The notes beneath the pieces are model-generated. The model worked only from the letters and a program-made list of their open reading frames with translations. It made no database searches and was not told where the DNA came from. Source: Phreatobacter stygius (lineage in GTDB: Bacteria; Pseudomonadota; Alphaproteobacteria; Rhizobiales; Phreatobacteraceae). Taken from it: a stretch of 64,000 nucleotides of DNA. This document shows, in pieces, positions 16,257 to 25,042 of this stretch. The position numbers and the translations under genes are program-made. The DNA lies in the NCBI RefSeq assembly GCF_005144885.1, contig NZ_CP039690.1, forward strand, positions 2,803,001-2,867,000, written 5' to 3'. Each line of letters begins with the position of its first letter. Positions within the stretch are counted from its first letter, which is position 1.

Positions 16257-16742
16257 ATGTTCTTCGAAGCTGAAACCTGGGTCGCCGTTGCCTTCCTGAT
16301 CTTTATCGGGATCCTCGGCTATTTCGGCGTGCACAAGCTGGTGCTGAACGCGATCGATGACCGCGGTCGCAAGATCGAGGGCGAGCTCGCCGAGGCCAAG
16401 CGCCTGCGCGAGGAAGCGCAGGCGATCGTCGCCGACTACAAGACCAAGCAGATCGCGGCCGAGAAGGAAGCGGTCGCCATCATCGCGGCCGCCAAGGCCG
16501 ATGCCGAGCGACTCGCCGCGGAAGCCAAGGCCAAGGTCGAGGATTTCGTCACCCGCCGGACCAAGATGGCGGAAGCCAAGATCGCCCAGGCCGAGGCCCA
16601 GGCGGTTGCCGACGTGCGTGCCGCCGCGGCTGATGTCGCGACCGCCGCCGCCAGCGCCGTGCTGGCCGACATCGCCAAGGGTGCCGCCGGCAACGACCTG
16701 ATCAAGGCCGGCATTGCCGAGGTCAAGGCGAAGCTGAACTGA
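16257..16742 (+). CDS. atpF: F0F1 ATP synthase subunit b
   Basis: The 161-residue subunit b has an N-terminal membrane helix (WVAVAFLIFIGILGYFGVHK) and an alanine/lysine/glutamate-rich coiled-coil dimerisation domain to residue about 140. The ribosome-binding site GAGGAAACC precedes the ATG. This is the last F0 gene; a bidirectional terminator follows at 16782. The F1 genes (atpHAGDC) are not in the window, as expected since alphaproteobacteria keep them in a separate operon. Confidence 0.95.
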   Translation: MFFEAETWVAVAFLIFIGILGYFGVHKLVLNAIDDRGRKIEGELAEAKRLREEAQAIVADYKTKQIAAEKEAVAIIAAAKADAERLAAEAKAKVEDFVTRRTKMAEAKIAQAEAQAVADVRAAAADVATAAASAVLADIAKGAAGNDLIKAGIAEVKAKLN

Positions 16743-16781
16743 TCGGCTGACGCCAGCCCGCAGCATCAAAGACTGATAATC

Positions 16782-16816
16782 AAAAGGCCGCCGGGATCGC
16801 TCCCGGCGGCCTTTTT
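16782..16816. terminator. Bidirectional rho-independent terminator between atpF and the DsbA-like gene
   Basis: GGCCGCCGGGA and TCCCGGCGGCC form a perfect 11-bp stem with a 4-nt loop, extended by AAAA on the left and TTTTT on the right. It ends the rightward atp operon and also lies 28 bp after the stop of the leftward DsbA-like gene. Confidence 0.88.
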
Positions 16817-16843
16817 CTTAAGCAATCCCGCATTTGCCGCCGG

Positions 16844-17545
16844 TCAGGCCGGCGGCAGCAACGGAACGATGATCTTTTCGAACTCCTCCAGCGGCTGCGC
16901 GCCGAGCACGCGCTTGCCGTTGACGAAGAAGGTCGGGGTCGAATCGACGCCGAAGACGCTCGACGCGCGATCGCGCACGGCGTTCAGGGCATCCAGGATC
17001 GCCTGGTTGTTCAGGCAAGCCTCGAAGGCCGCCTGGGTGAAGCCGGCCTGGCGCGTGATGCCGGTCACCGCGGTCAGCGGGTCATTGGTGAAGGCCCAGT
17101 TGCGCTGTTCCCGGAAGAACACGTTGATCATCGCGAAATAGCGCGCCTGATCGCCGCTCGACATGCCGTCGGCGCCGAGCGCGCAGCGCGTCAGCATATA
17201 GACCGCGGTATCGAGCTGGTTCAGCGGGAACTCGCGGAACACCAGCCTCACCTTGCCGGTGTCGATATATTTCTCTTTCAGGCCCGGCAGGATGGCGGTG
17301 TGGAAGGTGGCGCAATGGCCGCAGGTCAGCGAGGCATATTCGACCAGAGTGACCGGTGCTGCCGCATTGCCCAGAACGCAGTCGCCGAGCGGACCAGGGG
17401 TCATCAGCTCCTTGACGTCGACCGTTTCGGCGGCGCTGCGCCGCGGACCCTGGGCGAAGGCGGGGCCGGCCAGCGACAGCGCCGCGGCGCCGGTCAGCGC
17501 CAGACCGGCTGACCCTTCGAGAAGTTCTCTGCGCGACATCGACAT
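16844..17545 (-). CDS. Tat-exported DsbA-family thiol-disulfide oxidoreductase (CGHC)
   Basis: A 233-residue DsbA-like protein. The N-terminus MSMSRRELLEGSAGLALTGA with the twin arginine and the later AFAQG cleavage site indicates a Tat signal peptide. The thioredoxin-fold active site is C74-G-H-C77. The cis-proline segment STPTFFVNGKRVLG lies near the C-terminus. Such proteins oxidise or isomerise cysteine pairs of periplasmic proteins. ATG 17545 is chosen for the AGGAA eight bases upstream. The gene is the second of a tandem pair; the upstream copy (17681-18406) is clearly homologous along the whole length. Export through Tat rather than Sec is noteworthy, since it implies folding in the cytoplasm. 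Confidence 0.9.
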   Translation of the reverse strand: MSMSRRELLEGSAGLALTGAAALSLAGPAFAQGPRRSAAETVDVKELMTPGPLGDCVLGNAAAPVTLVEYASLTCGHCATFHTAILPGLKEKYIDTGKVRLVFREFPLNQLDTAVYMLTRCALGADGMSSGDQARYFAMINVFFREQRNWAFTNDPLTAVTGITRQAGFTQAAFEACLNNQAILDALNAVRDRASSVFGVDSTPTFFVNGKRVLGAQPLEEFEKIIVPLLPPA

Positions 17546-17680
17546 GTCGATCTTTCCTTGTGCCCAATCGAAGCTGACCAACGCCAATACCCGTCGCGTC
17601 CAACCGTGGCAACATCACGACGATCACTTGCTTTGGCGGCATTGGTCACGCTTGCGCGAGAATCCGGGCGGTCTTGCCGG

Positions 17681-18406
17681 CTAGAGCAAGGTGCCGATCA
17701 GCGCTTCGAGATCGGCATCCGTGCCGGTCGCCTTGCGCCCATTGACGAAGAAGGTCGGCGTCGAATTGACGCCGAACCGGCCGGCCGCGCGATCGCGGCT
17801 GTACAACACGGCGTCGAGGATCGCCTGGTCGCGCAGGCATTGCTCGAGGTCGGCCTGGGCGTAACCGACATCCGCAGCGATCCTGGCGAGCGCGACGATC
17901 GGGTTGTCGGCGCCGGTCCAGTCGCGTTGGCGCCGGAACAGGGCGTCCAGATAGACGAAATAGCGCTCCTGGTCGCCGAGCGCGCGGCCCTGCGAGCCAA
18001 GCGTGCAGCGGGCGAAGATATAGGCGGCCAGATCCAGCTGGTTCAGGGGAAATTCGCGAAACACCAGGCGCATATGCCCCCGGTCGATGAATTTCTCTTT
18101 CAGCACCGGCAGCGTGGTGATGTGGAAATGGGCACAGTGCGGACAGGTGGCGGAGGCATATTCCACCATGGTCACGGCAGCGTCGGGGGCACCGAGAATG
18201 CAGTCGCCGAGCGGTCCGGGCACCATCAGCTGGGCGACATCCACCGCCGTCATGGCCGGATCGGGGCTCTGCGCAAAAATCTGGGCGCGCGCCGGAGAGC
18301 CCAGGCCGAAGAGCCCGGCTGATCCCATGACCGTGCCCATGACCGTGCGCATGAGCGCGCTTGTGAGCGCCCCTTGGGTCAGAATGCCGCGTCGCGATAT
18401 CGGCAT
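17681..18406 (-). CDS. Tat-exported DsbA-family thiol-disulfide oxidoreductase (CPHC)
   Basis: A 241-residue paralogue of the gene downstream. It starts MPISRRGILTQGALTSALM, a twin-arginine signal, with a probable cleavage after ARA. The active site is C88-P-H-C91, the DsbA-type dipeptide. Shared blocks with its neighbour are PGPLGDC, VEYAS, LVFREFPLNQLD, QAILDA and STPTFFVNG. A full Shine-Dalgarno GGAGG stands eight bases before the ATG. The 135-bp gap to the next gene suggests either a common transcript or a separate weak promoter. The two active-site dipeptides (PH here, GH in the partner) suggest different redox potentials, so division of labour is plausible. Confidence 0.9.
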   Translation of the reverse strand: MPISRRGILTQGALTSALMRTVMGTVMGSAGLFGLGSPARAQIFAQSPDPAMTAVDVAQLMVPGPLGDCILGAPDAAVTMVEYASATCPHCAHFHITTLPVLKEKFIDRGHMRLVFREFPLNQLDLAAYIFARCTLGSQGRALGDQERYFVYLDALFRRQRDWTGADNPIVALARIAADVGYAQADLEQCLRDQAILDAVLYSRDRAAGRFGVNSTPTFFVNGRKATGTDADLEALIGTLL

Positions 18407-18516
18407 GGCCAAGACCTCCGCGGCCGTGGCATTGGTGCCGCCGGCCTCGGCCTCACACTGGCGACGCCGCATCGATCATGCAATGCATGGCCGCGTCCCG
18501 CAGGCCGCCTTGGTGG

Positions 18517-19095
18517 TCACGAGCGCGCGATGATTTCCCGTTCGCGATGGACCGCCCGTCCGGCCACCGCACCACCGGCCTTGCGGCGCATCAGCGCCAT
18601 GGGCCGGCGCGCGCGCAGCGCCGAATGCCGGCGCCGGCGTGGCCCCGGCCGGCCGAGAACCACCTGGCCAAGCCGCTCGAAAGCCTCGCGGATGGCGCCG
18701 TCCGGCTCGATCACCAGCAGGGGCAAGGCAAATCTGCGCGCCCAGAGCTGCCATTGGGCGACCACGTCGTCGCCGTCGGTGGCGACGAACAGCGGCACGT
18801 TCAGGCTCGGGTCGCCATGGGCAAGCACGACCTCGACCTTGTCGGTGCCGTGGATCGCGCCGTCGCCGATCCTGACCGCGACACCGCGATAGGCCGTGAC
18901 CGGCAATTGCAGCTTCATCCTGGCCCCGCCGACGGTTCTGCGGATGACCAGCCGGTCGTCGAAGAGGTCGATCGACCGGTCGCCGCTATCGGTGCCCTCG
19001 TCGGGGACGGAATAGCGGGCCGGAAGACGGGTGGGATCGAGGCACAAGGCCTCGATCCCGGCGGACGCTCCGCCTGGCACCGTTTGACGCAACAC
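18517..19095 (-). CDS. Conserved hypothetical protein, possibly DUF6101-like
   Basis: A protein of about 192 residues with a beta-rich first part (SIDLFDDRLVIRRTVGGARM, then KLQLPVTAYRGVAVRI), a middle with DKVEVVLAHGDPSLNVPLFV, and a very basic C-terminal tail (RPGPRRRRHSALRARRP). The pattern reminds me of a Hyphomicrobiales-restricted family annotated as DUF6101, but I am not certain. A GTG at 19095 has GGAG seven bases upstream and is preferred; an ATG at 19101 is too close to it. There is no signal peptide. The gene ends about 110 bp upstream of the first DsbA-like gene and may be in the same transcript. Confidence 0.7.
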   Translation of the reverse strand: MLRQTVPGGASAGIEALCLDPTRLPARYSVPDEGTDSGDRSIDLFDDRLVIRRTVGGARMKLQLPVTAYRGVAVRIGDGAIHGTDKVEVVLAHGDPSLNVPLFVATDGDDVVAQWQLWARRFALPLLVIEPDGAIREAFERLGQVVLGRPGPRRRRHSALRARRPMALMRRKAGGAVAGRAVHREREIIARS

Positions 19096-19101
19096 TTGCA
19101 T

Positions 19102-19472
19102 GCTCCCTGGGGTCTTTGGCCGCTTGGTGAGCAGCTCTCGCCCCGTCGTTATCCCGACTGTCGCAGCATTTCTTGTCCGCGAGCTTAAGGCGAACGGTTA
19201 AGCGGAACTCAATCTGATCGGAAGATATGCAGTTGTTTTGCTATGCTTGAGAAAGGCTTCGCATGCTTGCTTTCGGAATGCTTGGGAGACGTGCTTTCGC
19301 AAAGCTTCAGAGGCAGGATGAATCAATCACTACCGGTTTCGGCCGGATTTGAATGGAAGGCTGCTCGCGCGATCGTGCGGCTCCGCCAAAGGCAAAACCT
19401 GCATGCCGCCTTGAATCGGCGCGCTCCGGTCCCTACACGAGAACGATCCTCCCGACGGCCACAGGCGTGCTC
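19102..19472. other. Divergent spacer upstream of pmbA
   Basis: About 370 bp between the leftward hypothetical gene and pmbA, less GC-rich than the surroundings (for example GATATGCAGTTGTTTTGC). ATGCTTG occurs three times at 19243, 19263 and 19278. The open frame starting at 19243 has no ribosome-binding site or family similarity and is not called. Promoters for both neighbours are expected here. Confidence 0.35.
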
Positions 19473-20822
19473 ATGTCCGATCTTCTCGATACCGAGGTTC
19501 TCATCGACCAGGCGCGCCGCCTCGTCGCTGCTGCGCGCCGGGCCGGTGCCGACGCCTGCGACGTGGTCGCGGTGCGCGGCATCTCGGTCGGCGTCCAGAT
19601 GCGCGACGGCCAGGTCGAGGCAACCGATCGGGCCGAGGGCGACGATATCGGCCTGCGCGTCTTTGTCGGCAGGCGCAGCGCTTCGGTTTCGTCCAACGAT
19701 CCGCGCGAGGATGTGGCGGCCCTGGCGGAGCGGGCCGTGGCCATTGCCCGGGTCGCGCCGGAGGACCCGGTCGCCGGCCTGGCCGACCCGGCCGAGCTCG
19801 CCACCAGCTGGGCCGATCTCGACCTGCTCGATCCGGTGCTGGCTGATGTTGCCGAACTGGAAGGGCTGGCCCGCCGCGCCGAGGCCGCGGCGCTGGCCGT
19901 ACCGGGCGTCAGCAAATCGGGTGGGGCGGGTGCCAATGCCGGGCTCGGCGGCTTCGCGCTGGTCACCTCGACCGGTTTCGAAGGCGCCTCTCTCGGCTCC
20001 TGGACCTCGTTCCAGATGACCGCCATTGCCGGCGAAGGCACCGGCATGGAGCGCGACTATGACTATTCCTCGGTCCGCCATCGCGCCGATCTCGCCTCCG
20101 CCGAGACGATCGGGGTTAGCGCCGGCGAACGCGCGGTCAAGCGGTTGAACCCGCGCAAGGTCGATACCCGCAAGGTGCCGGTGATCTTCGATCCGCGCAC
20201 GGCGGCGAGCTTTCCAGGTCATCTCGCCGGCGCGGTCAACGGCCAGGCGGTCGCCCGCAAGACCTCGTTCCTGCGCGACAAGCTCGGCCAGCGCATCTTC
20301 AAGCCGGGGGTCGCCATCATTGACGACCCGCTCAGGCCGCGCGGCCTCGGCTCCCGGCCTTTCGATGGCGAAGGCGTCGCCGCCCGGCGCCTGGCGGTGA
20401 TCGAGGACGGCATCCTGACGAGCTGGTTCCTGGATACGACGACGGCGCGCGAACTCGGCCTGAAGACCACCGGCCACGCCAGCCGCGGCGTCGGCGGGCC
20501 GCCGGCGCCGGGCAGCACCAATCTTCACCTGGCCGCCGGCACCGAGACGCCGGAGGCGATGATCCGCTCGATCAAGGACGGGCTTTACGTCACCGATATG
20601 ATCGGCAGCGGCGTCAACATGGTCACCGGGGACTATTCCCGCGGCTGTTCCGGTTTCTGGATCGAGAACGGCGAACTGGCCTTTCCGGTGGCCGAGATCA
20701 CCATCGCCGGCAATCTGGTCGACATGTTCCTGAACCTGACGCCGGCCAATGATCTCAGTTTCAGATATGGCACCAATGCGCCGAGCGTGCTGGTCGAAGG
20801 CCTGACCATTGCCGGACGCTGA
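19473..20822 (+). CDS. pmbA: TldE/PmbA-family metalloprotease subunit
   Basis: A 449-residue PmbA (TldE) protein. Typical blocks are DACDVVAVRGISVGVQMRDG near residue 30, SVSSNDP, DPRTAASFPGHL near 250, and SRGCSGFWIENGELAFPVAE near the C-terminus. TldD/TldE form a heterodimer that cleaves unfolded peptides, for example in peptide-antibiotic maturation and antitoxin turnover. TldE lacks the zinc motif, which resides in TldD (not in this window). The ATG at 19473 is chosen although upstream frame is open, because MSDLLDTEVLIDQARRLV fits the family. The gene overlaps the next by 14 bp. Confidence 0.93.
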   Translation: MSDLLDTEVLIDQARRLVAAARRAGADACDVVAVRGISVGVQMRDGQVEATDRAEGDDIGLRVFVGRRSASVSSNDPREDVAALAERAVAIARVAPEDPVAGLADPAELATSWADLDLLDPVLADVAELEGLARRAEAAALAVPGVSKSGGAGANAGLGGFALVTSTGFEGASLGSWTSFQMTAIAGEGTGMERDYDYSSVRHRADLASAETIGVSAGERAVKRLNPRKVDTRKVPVIFDPRTAASFPGHLAGAVNGQAVARKTSFLRDKLGQRIFKPGVAIIDDPLRPRGLGSRPFDGEGVAARRLAVIEDGILTSWFLDTTTARELGLKTTGHASRGVGGPPAPGSTNLHLAAGTETPEAMIRSIKDGLYVTDMIGSGVNMVTGDYSRGCSGFWIENGELAFPVAEITIAGNLVDMFLNLTPANDLSFRYGTNAPSVLVEGLTIAGR

Positions 20823-21582
20823 CGACCTGCAGCTGCGCGATCTCCTGGTCGCGCTCGCGGCCGAGGCGGGCGCGATCGCGCTCGACTTTGCCAAGCGCGG
20901 CATGAAGACCTGGACCAAGGCCCACGCCTCGCCGGTCACCGAGGCCGACATCGCCATCGACACGTTCCTGAAGGACCGCCTCGGCGCCGCCCGGCCGGAT
21001 TTCGGCTGGCTTTCCGAGGAGACGGCCGACGATCCCGCGCGCCTCGGCAAGCGGCAGGTCTTCATTGTCGATCCGATCGACGGCACCCGCGCCTTTGCCG
21101 GCGGCCTGCCGGACTGGACCGTGTCGCTTGCCGTGGTCCGCGACGGCCGGCCGGTGGCCGCGGCGCTCGCCGAACCCGAGGCCCGCCGCGTTTTTGCCGC
21201 CGCCCTTGGCCATGGCGCCACCGTCGGTGGCCGGAGCCTTGTCGCAGGATCGCGCGAGACCCTGACGGGTGCCCGGGTCGCCGGGCCGAAGCCGATGGTG
21301 GAACAGGCGCAGCGGCAGGGCGCCATCGTGCTGCCGAAAATTCATTCGCTGGCGCTGCGCTTCGCCAAGGTTGCGGTCGGCGAGATCGATGCCGGCTTTG
21401 CCGGCGGCCAAAGCCATGACTGGGACCTTGCGGCGGCCGATCTTTTGGTGCACGAAGCAGGCGCATCATTGACCGGTTTCGACGGTGCAGTGCCCATCTA
21501 TAACAGGCCCGCTCCCGTGCATGTTCCGCTCGTCTGCGCCGGGTTTCCGCTGCACGGGCTGCTGACGAGCACGATCCGATAG
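20809..21582 (+). CDS. Inositol monophosphatase-family phosphatase (CysQ-like)
   Basis: A 257-residue member of the inositol monophosphatase superfamily. Metal-binding motifs are SEET (about 69-72), DPIDGT (88-93) and SHDWDLAAADLL (about 200-211). By length and context it may be a 3'(2'),5'-bisphosphate nucleotidase, but substrate choice within the family cannot be decided by eye. The only start in phase is TTG at 20809 (first residues MPDADDLQLR), inside the end of pmbA, so translation is likely coupled. This pmbA/phosphatase/DUF4170/DUF374/waaA/lpxK order is conserved in Hyphomicrobiales. Confidence 0.9.
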   Translation: MPDADDLQLRDLLVALAAEAGAIALDFAKRGMKTWTKAHASPVTEADIAIDTFLKDRLGAARPDFGWLSEETADDPARLGKRQVFIVDPIDGTRAFAGGLPDWTVSLAVVRDGRPVAAALAEPEARRVFAAALGHGATVGGRSLVAGSRETLTGARVAGPKPMVEQAQRQGAIVLPKIHSLALRFAKVAVGEIDAGFAGGQSHDWDLAAADLLVHEAGASLTGFDGAVPIYNRPAPVHVPLVCAGFPLHGLLTSTIR

Positions 21583-21635
21583 CGCGCTCGATCGGCCGCC
21601 GCGAACGGTCACGAATTGACGGAGTGACTGCCGCC

Positions 21636-21872
21636 ATGGTCGGTACCAGTGAGACCAAGCAACTGCTGCATCTTGTCTTCGGCGGCGAATTGACGCGCCT
21701 CGACGGCACCGAGTTCAAGGACCTGTCGAAACTCGAGGTCGTCGGCATCTTCCCGAATTACGCCACCGCGCATGCCGCCTGGAAGGGCAAGGCCCAGCAG
21801 ACCGTGGACAACGCGCATATGCGCTTCTTCATCGTTCATCTGCACCGCCTGCTCGATCCGGACGCGGCCTGA
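21636..21872 (+). CDS. DUF4170 domain protein
   Basis: A 78-residue protein (MVGTSETKQLLHLVFGGELT, then GIFPNYATAHAAWKGKAQQT and MRFFIVHLHRLLDP) matching the small DUF4170 family. These proteins occur in the lipid A/Kdo gene run of many alphaproteobacteria; their role is unknown. A GTG at 21624 is in frame, but the ATG at 21636 is preferred, with GGAG eleven bases upstream. It lies 53 bp after the phosphatase and 24 bp before the acyltransferase, within one operon. Confidence 0.85.
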   Translation: MVGTSETKQLLHLVFGGELTRLDGTEFKDLSKLEVVGIFPNYATAHAAWKGKAQQTVDNAHMRFFIVHLHRLLDPDAA

Positions 21873-21896
21873 CGCCGGCCAGCGGTCGCTCGCCCG

Positions 21897-22712
21897 ATGT
21901 CCTTCCTGAAACGCTTCGGCCGGTCGGCGCGTGTCCGCTCGGCCGCGGGCTCCTTCCTGGCCGGCTATCTCAAGCTGGTCTGGAACACCGGCCGGTTCGC
22001 CTTCGACCCGCCCAATCTTTACGACTATGCCGACGCCAATCTGCCGGTGATCTTCGCCATGTGGCACGGCCAGCACTTCCTGACGCCCTTCGTGCGCAAG
22101 CCGGAATATCAGGCCGCCGTGCTGATCTCGCGCTCCACCGACGGCGAGATGAATGCGATCGCCGCCGAGAAGCTCGGCATCCGGACGATCCGCGGCTCGG
22201 GCGACCACCGCGGTCAGTTCGCCCGCAAGGGCGGCGTCGGTGCCTTTTTTGAAATGCTCGAGACCCTGCGGGCGGGCGTGACCGTCGCGGTGACCGCCGA
22301 TGTGCCGAAGGTCGGCAAGAAGGCCGGGCTCGGCATCGTCATGCTGGCGAAACATTCGGGCCGGCCGATCCTGCCGATCGCGATTGCCACGGCGCGGCGC
22401 ATCGATCTGAAATCCTGGGACAAGGCGAGCATCAATCTGCCATTCTCGCGCGGTGCTGTGGTCGCCGGCAAACCCATCTGGGTGCCCGCCGATGTCGACG
22501 ACGCCGGGCTCGAGACCTGGCGGCAAGCTGTGGAAGACGAAATGAACCGGGCGACCGCCAGGGCCTATGAGATCGCTGAAGGCCATTCCGCGCCCGCGCT
22601 CTGGTCGGAAGACGAGGTCGCCGCCCTGTTGAGCGCCCGCGAGCGGTCGGATGCCTCGCGGCGGACGGCGCCCGATGGCTCGCAAAGCCGCGCCGGAGCC
22701 GGCAATGGCTGA
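21897..22712 (+). CDS. DUF374 lysophospholipid acyltransferase-family protein
   Basis: A 271-residue protein of the DUF374 / LPLAT family. The segment VIFAMWHGQHFLTPF holds the family's WHG motif. The blocks LISRSTDGEMNA, RGSGDHRG, AVTADVPKVGKKAGLGIVML and PILPIAIAT follow. The family is linked to acyl transfer onto lipid A precursors or phospholipids at the inner membrane. The gene lies directly before waaA and overlaps it by 8 bp, which supports an envelope role. Confidence 0.9.
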   Translation: MSFLKRFGRSARVRSAAGSFLAGYLKLVWNTGRFAFDPPNLYDYADANLPVIFAMWHGQHFLTPFVRKPEYQAAVLISRSTDGEMNAIAAEKLGIRTIRGSGDHRGQFARKGGVGAFFEMLETLRAGVTVAVTADVPKVGKKAGLGIVMLAKHSGRPILPIAIATARRIDLKSWDKASINLPFSRGAVVAGKPIWVPADVDDAGLETWRQAVEDEMNRATARAYEIAEGHSAPALWSEDEVAALLSARERSDASRRTAPDGSQSRAGAGNG

Positions 22713-24012
22713 ATGGCAGCGCTACCGCACCACAGCCCTGTTGCGCAATTACGCCCGCGCGACCGCTTTGCTCGGGCCGGCGGCCGACCTGCTGGCCCGC
22801 CGCCGTCTTCGCCAGGGCAAGGAAGATCCGCTGCGCGTGCAGGAACGTCGCGGCGAGGCGACGGTCGCCCGGCCGGCCGGCCGGCTGGTCTGGCTGCACG
22901 GCGCCAGCGTCGGCGAGTTTCTGTCGATCGTGCCGCTGGTCCAGCGTCTGCAGGCGCGCGGCGTCACGGTGCTGGTCACCACGGTGACGTTGACCGCCGC
23001 GGCGCTTGCCGCCAAACGTCTGCCCCCGGGCGCCATCCACCAGTTCATGCCCTGGGATGTGCCGTCCTTCGTCGACCGTTTCCTCAACCATTGGCGCCCG
23101 GATCTGGCGATCTTCGCCGAATCCGAACTCTGGCCGAACCTGATCATGCGGACCACCGGTCGCGGCACGCCGCTGATCCAGGTCAATGGACGGATGTCGG
23201 AACGATCGTTCAAGGGCTGGATGCGGGTGCCCCGCTCGATCGGCTCGCTGCTGTCGCGCTTCGAGCTTTGCCTGATGCAGACGGTCGACGATGCCCGCCG
23301 CGTCGAAGCACTTGGCGCGCCGCGCGTATCGACCACCGGCAATCTGAAATTTGATGTGCCGGCCCCTGAGGTCGAGCCGGGCGCCGCTGCGGCCTTGACC
23401 AAGGCCATCGGCAGCCGGCCGGTCTTCCTGGCCGCCTCGACCCATGAGGGCGAAGACGAGATCGTGCTGCAGGCGCATCGGCTGATGGCGCCGCGGCTGC
23501 CCAACCTGCTCACCATCATCGCGCCGCGTCACCCGGGGCGCGGCGCCGATATCGCAGCGCTCGCCGAGGACAACGGGCTGGTTGCGGCCCAGCGCTCGGC
23601 CGGCGCGCTTCCCGATATCAGGACCGCCGTCTACGTCGCCGACACGCTCGGCGAGATGGGCCTGTTCTACCGCGCGGCGCCGGTCGCCTTTCTCGGCGGC
23701 TCGTTGATCCGTCACGGCGGCCAGAACCCGATCGAGCCGGCCAAGCTCGGCGCGGCCATCGTGCACGGGCCGCATGTGTTCAATTTCGCCGCCGTCTATG
23801 CCGCGCTGACCGAGAAGGCCGCGGTCCAGGAGGTCGGCACGGCCGAGGCTCTGGCCGCCGCGGTCACCATGCTGCTGACCGATCCCGTCGGACGCACCGC
23901 CCAGCGGGAGGCCGCAAGCGAGACGGTCGCCGGGCTCGGCGGCGCCCTGGAGCGCACGCTCGCCGCGATCGAACCCTATTTCCTGGCGCTCGCCATGCGC
24001 AATGCATCATGA
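22705..24012 (+). CDS. waaA: 3-deoxy-D-manno-octulosonic acid (Kdo) transferase
   Basis: The 435-residue WaaA (KdtA) adds Kdo from CMP-Kdo to the lipid A precursor at the inner membrane. An N-terminal anchor is followed by LVWLHGASVGEF (about 62-72), which contains the catalytic glutamate, and ESELWPNLI near 138. The second Rossmann half includes STHEGEDEIVLQAH, APRHPGRG, and LGGSLIRHGGQNPIEPAKLG. The start ATG 22705 has GGAG six bases upstream and lies within the end of the DUF374 gene. The stop overlaps the region where lpxK begins. Confidence 0.96.
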   Translation: MAEWQRYRTTALLRNYARATALLGPAADLLARRRLRQGKEDPLRVQERRGEATVARPAGRLVWLHGASVGEFLSIVPLVQRLQARGVTVLVTTVTLTAAALAAKRLPPGAIHQFMPWDVPSFVDRFLNHWRPDLAIFAESELWPNLIMRTTGRGTPLIQVNGRMSERSFKGWMRVPRSIGSLLSRFELCLMQTVDDARRVEALGAPRVSTTGNLKFDVPAPEVEPGAAAALTKAIGSRPVFLAASTHEGEDEIVLQAHRLMAPRLPNLLTIIAPRHPGRGADIAALAEDNGLVAAQRSAGALPDIRTAVYVADTLGEMGLFYRAAPVAFLGGSLIRHGGQNPIEPAKLGAAIVHGPHVFNFAAVYAALTEKAAVQEVGTAEALAAAVTMLLTDPVGRTAQREAASETVAGLGGALERTLAAIEPYFLALAMRNAS

Positions 24013-24037
24013 GGAACGCGGGCGTGAGGCGCGCTCC

Positions 24038-25042
24038 GTGAAGGCCCCGGGCTTCTGGTCCGATCCGGCGAGCCTCGCCGGCCACCTTCTCTCGCCGCTG
24101 GGTGCAATCGTCGGCATGGTGACGCTCAGGCGCATGGCGAGGCCCGGCGCGCGCGCCGCCCTGCCGGTCATCTGCATCGGCAATCCGACGGTCGGCGGCT
24201 CGGGCAAGAGCCCCGCGACGCTCATGGTCGCGGCCCGGCTTGCGGCGATGGGCCATCGGCCGGCCATTCTCACCCGCGGTTATGGCGGCGCGCTGGCCGG
24301 CCCGCTCGCCGTCGATCCCGCGCACCAAGACGCCAGCGAGGTGGGCGACGAGGCGCTGGTCCATGCGCGAAGCTTTCCGACCATCGTGGCGCGCGACCGG
24401 GTGGCCGGTGCCGCATTCGCCGCGCGCCACGGCGCAACCATCGTGGTGATGGATGACGGCTTTCAGAATCCGTCGCTGATCAAGGACTTGACGCTGCTGA
24501 CGGTCGACGCCGCCGCCGGGCTCGGCAATGGCCGGGTCATGCCGGCAGGCCCGCTCCGGGCGCCATTCGCACCGCAGATCGCCCGGGCCGGGGCGCTCCT
24601 GGTCGTTGGTTCAGGTGCGGCCGGTGACAGGCTCGCGGCCGAGGTTGCCGGACGCGGCAGCGTCGTGGTCAGGGCGCGCCTGGTTCCGGAACCGGGCATC
24701 GCGGCATGGCTCGACGGGCGCGACGTGCTGGCCTTCTGCGGCATCGGCCGGCCGGCGAAATTTGTCGAAACCCTGGGGGAAGCGGGGGCCCGCAATGCCG
24801 TGCTTCGGCCGTTTCCGGATCATCACCTTTACGGTGATGCGGATGCCCGGCGGCTTCTCGACGAAGCGTCGCGCACCGGTCTGCCCTTGGTCACGACCGA
24901 GAAGGACGCCGTCAAATTGCGTGGCTCGGCGGCGCTGGAAGCGCTTGGCTCCGCGGCCACCGTCATCCCGGTCCGGTTGACGCCGGACGATCCGGCCGGG
25001 CTCGACCGGTTGCTTCAGCCGTTCAGCCCGTCAGAGCCTTAG
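24038..25042 (+). CDS. lpxK: Tetraacyldisaccharide 4'-kinase
   Basis: LpxK phosphorylates the 4' position of the lipid A disaccharide. The P-loop ICIGNPTVGGSGKSP lies at about residues 45-59, followed by AILTRGYGG, DASEVGDEALVHA, VVMDDGFQNPSL and TTEKDAVKLR, all family blocks. The GTG at 24038 (protein starts MKAPGFWSDP) is preferred because GAGG stands eight bases before it and LpxK proteins usually begin just ahead of this FW pair; an ATG at 24002 is an alternative. The gene ends 20 bp inside the convergent DUF2093 gene. Confidence 0.94.
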   Translation: MKAPGFWSDPASLAGHLLSPLGAIVGMVTLRRMARPGARAALPVICIGNPTVGGSGKSPATLMVAARLAAMGHRPAILTRGYGGALAGPLAVDPAHQDASEVGDEALVHARSFPTIVARDRVAGAAFAARHGATIVVMDDGFQNPSLIKDLTLLTVDAAAGLGNGRVMPAGPLRAPFAPQIARAGALLVVGSGAAGDRLAAEVAGRGSVVVRARLVPEPGIAAWLDGRDVLAFCGIGRPAKFVETLGEAGARNAVLRPFPDHHLYGDADARRLLDEASRTGLPLVTTEKDAVKLRGSAALEALGSAATVIPVRLTPDDPAGLDRLLQPFSPSEP

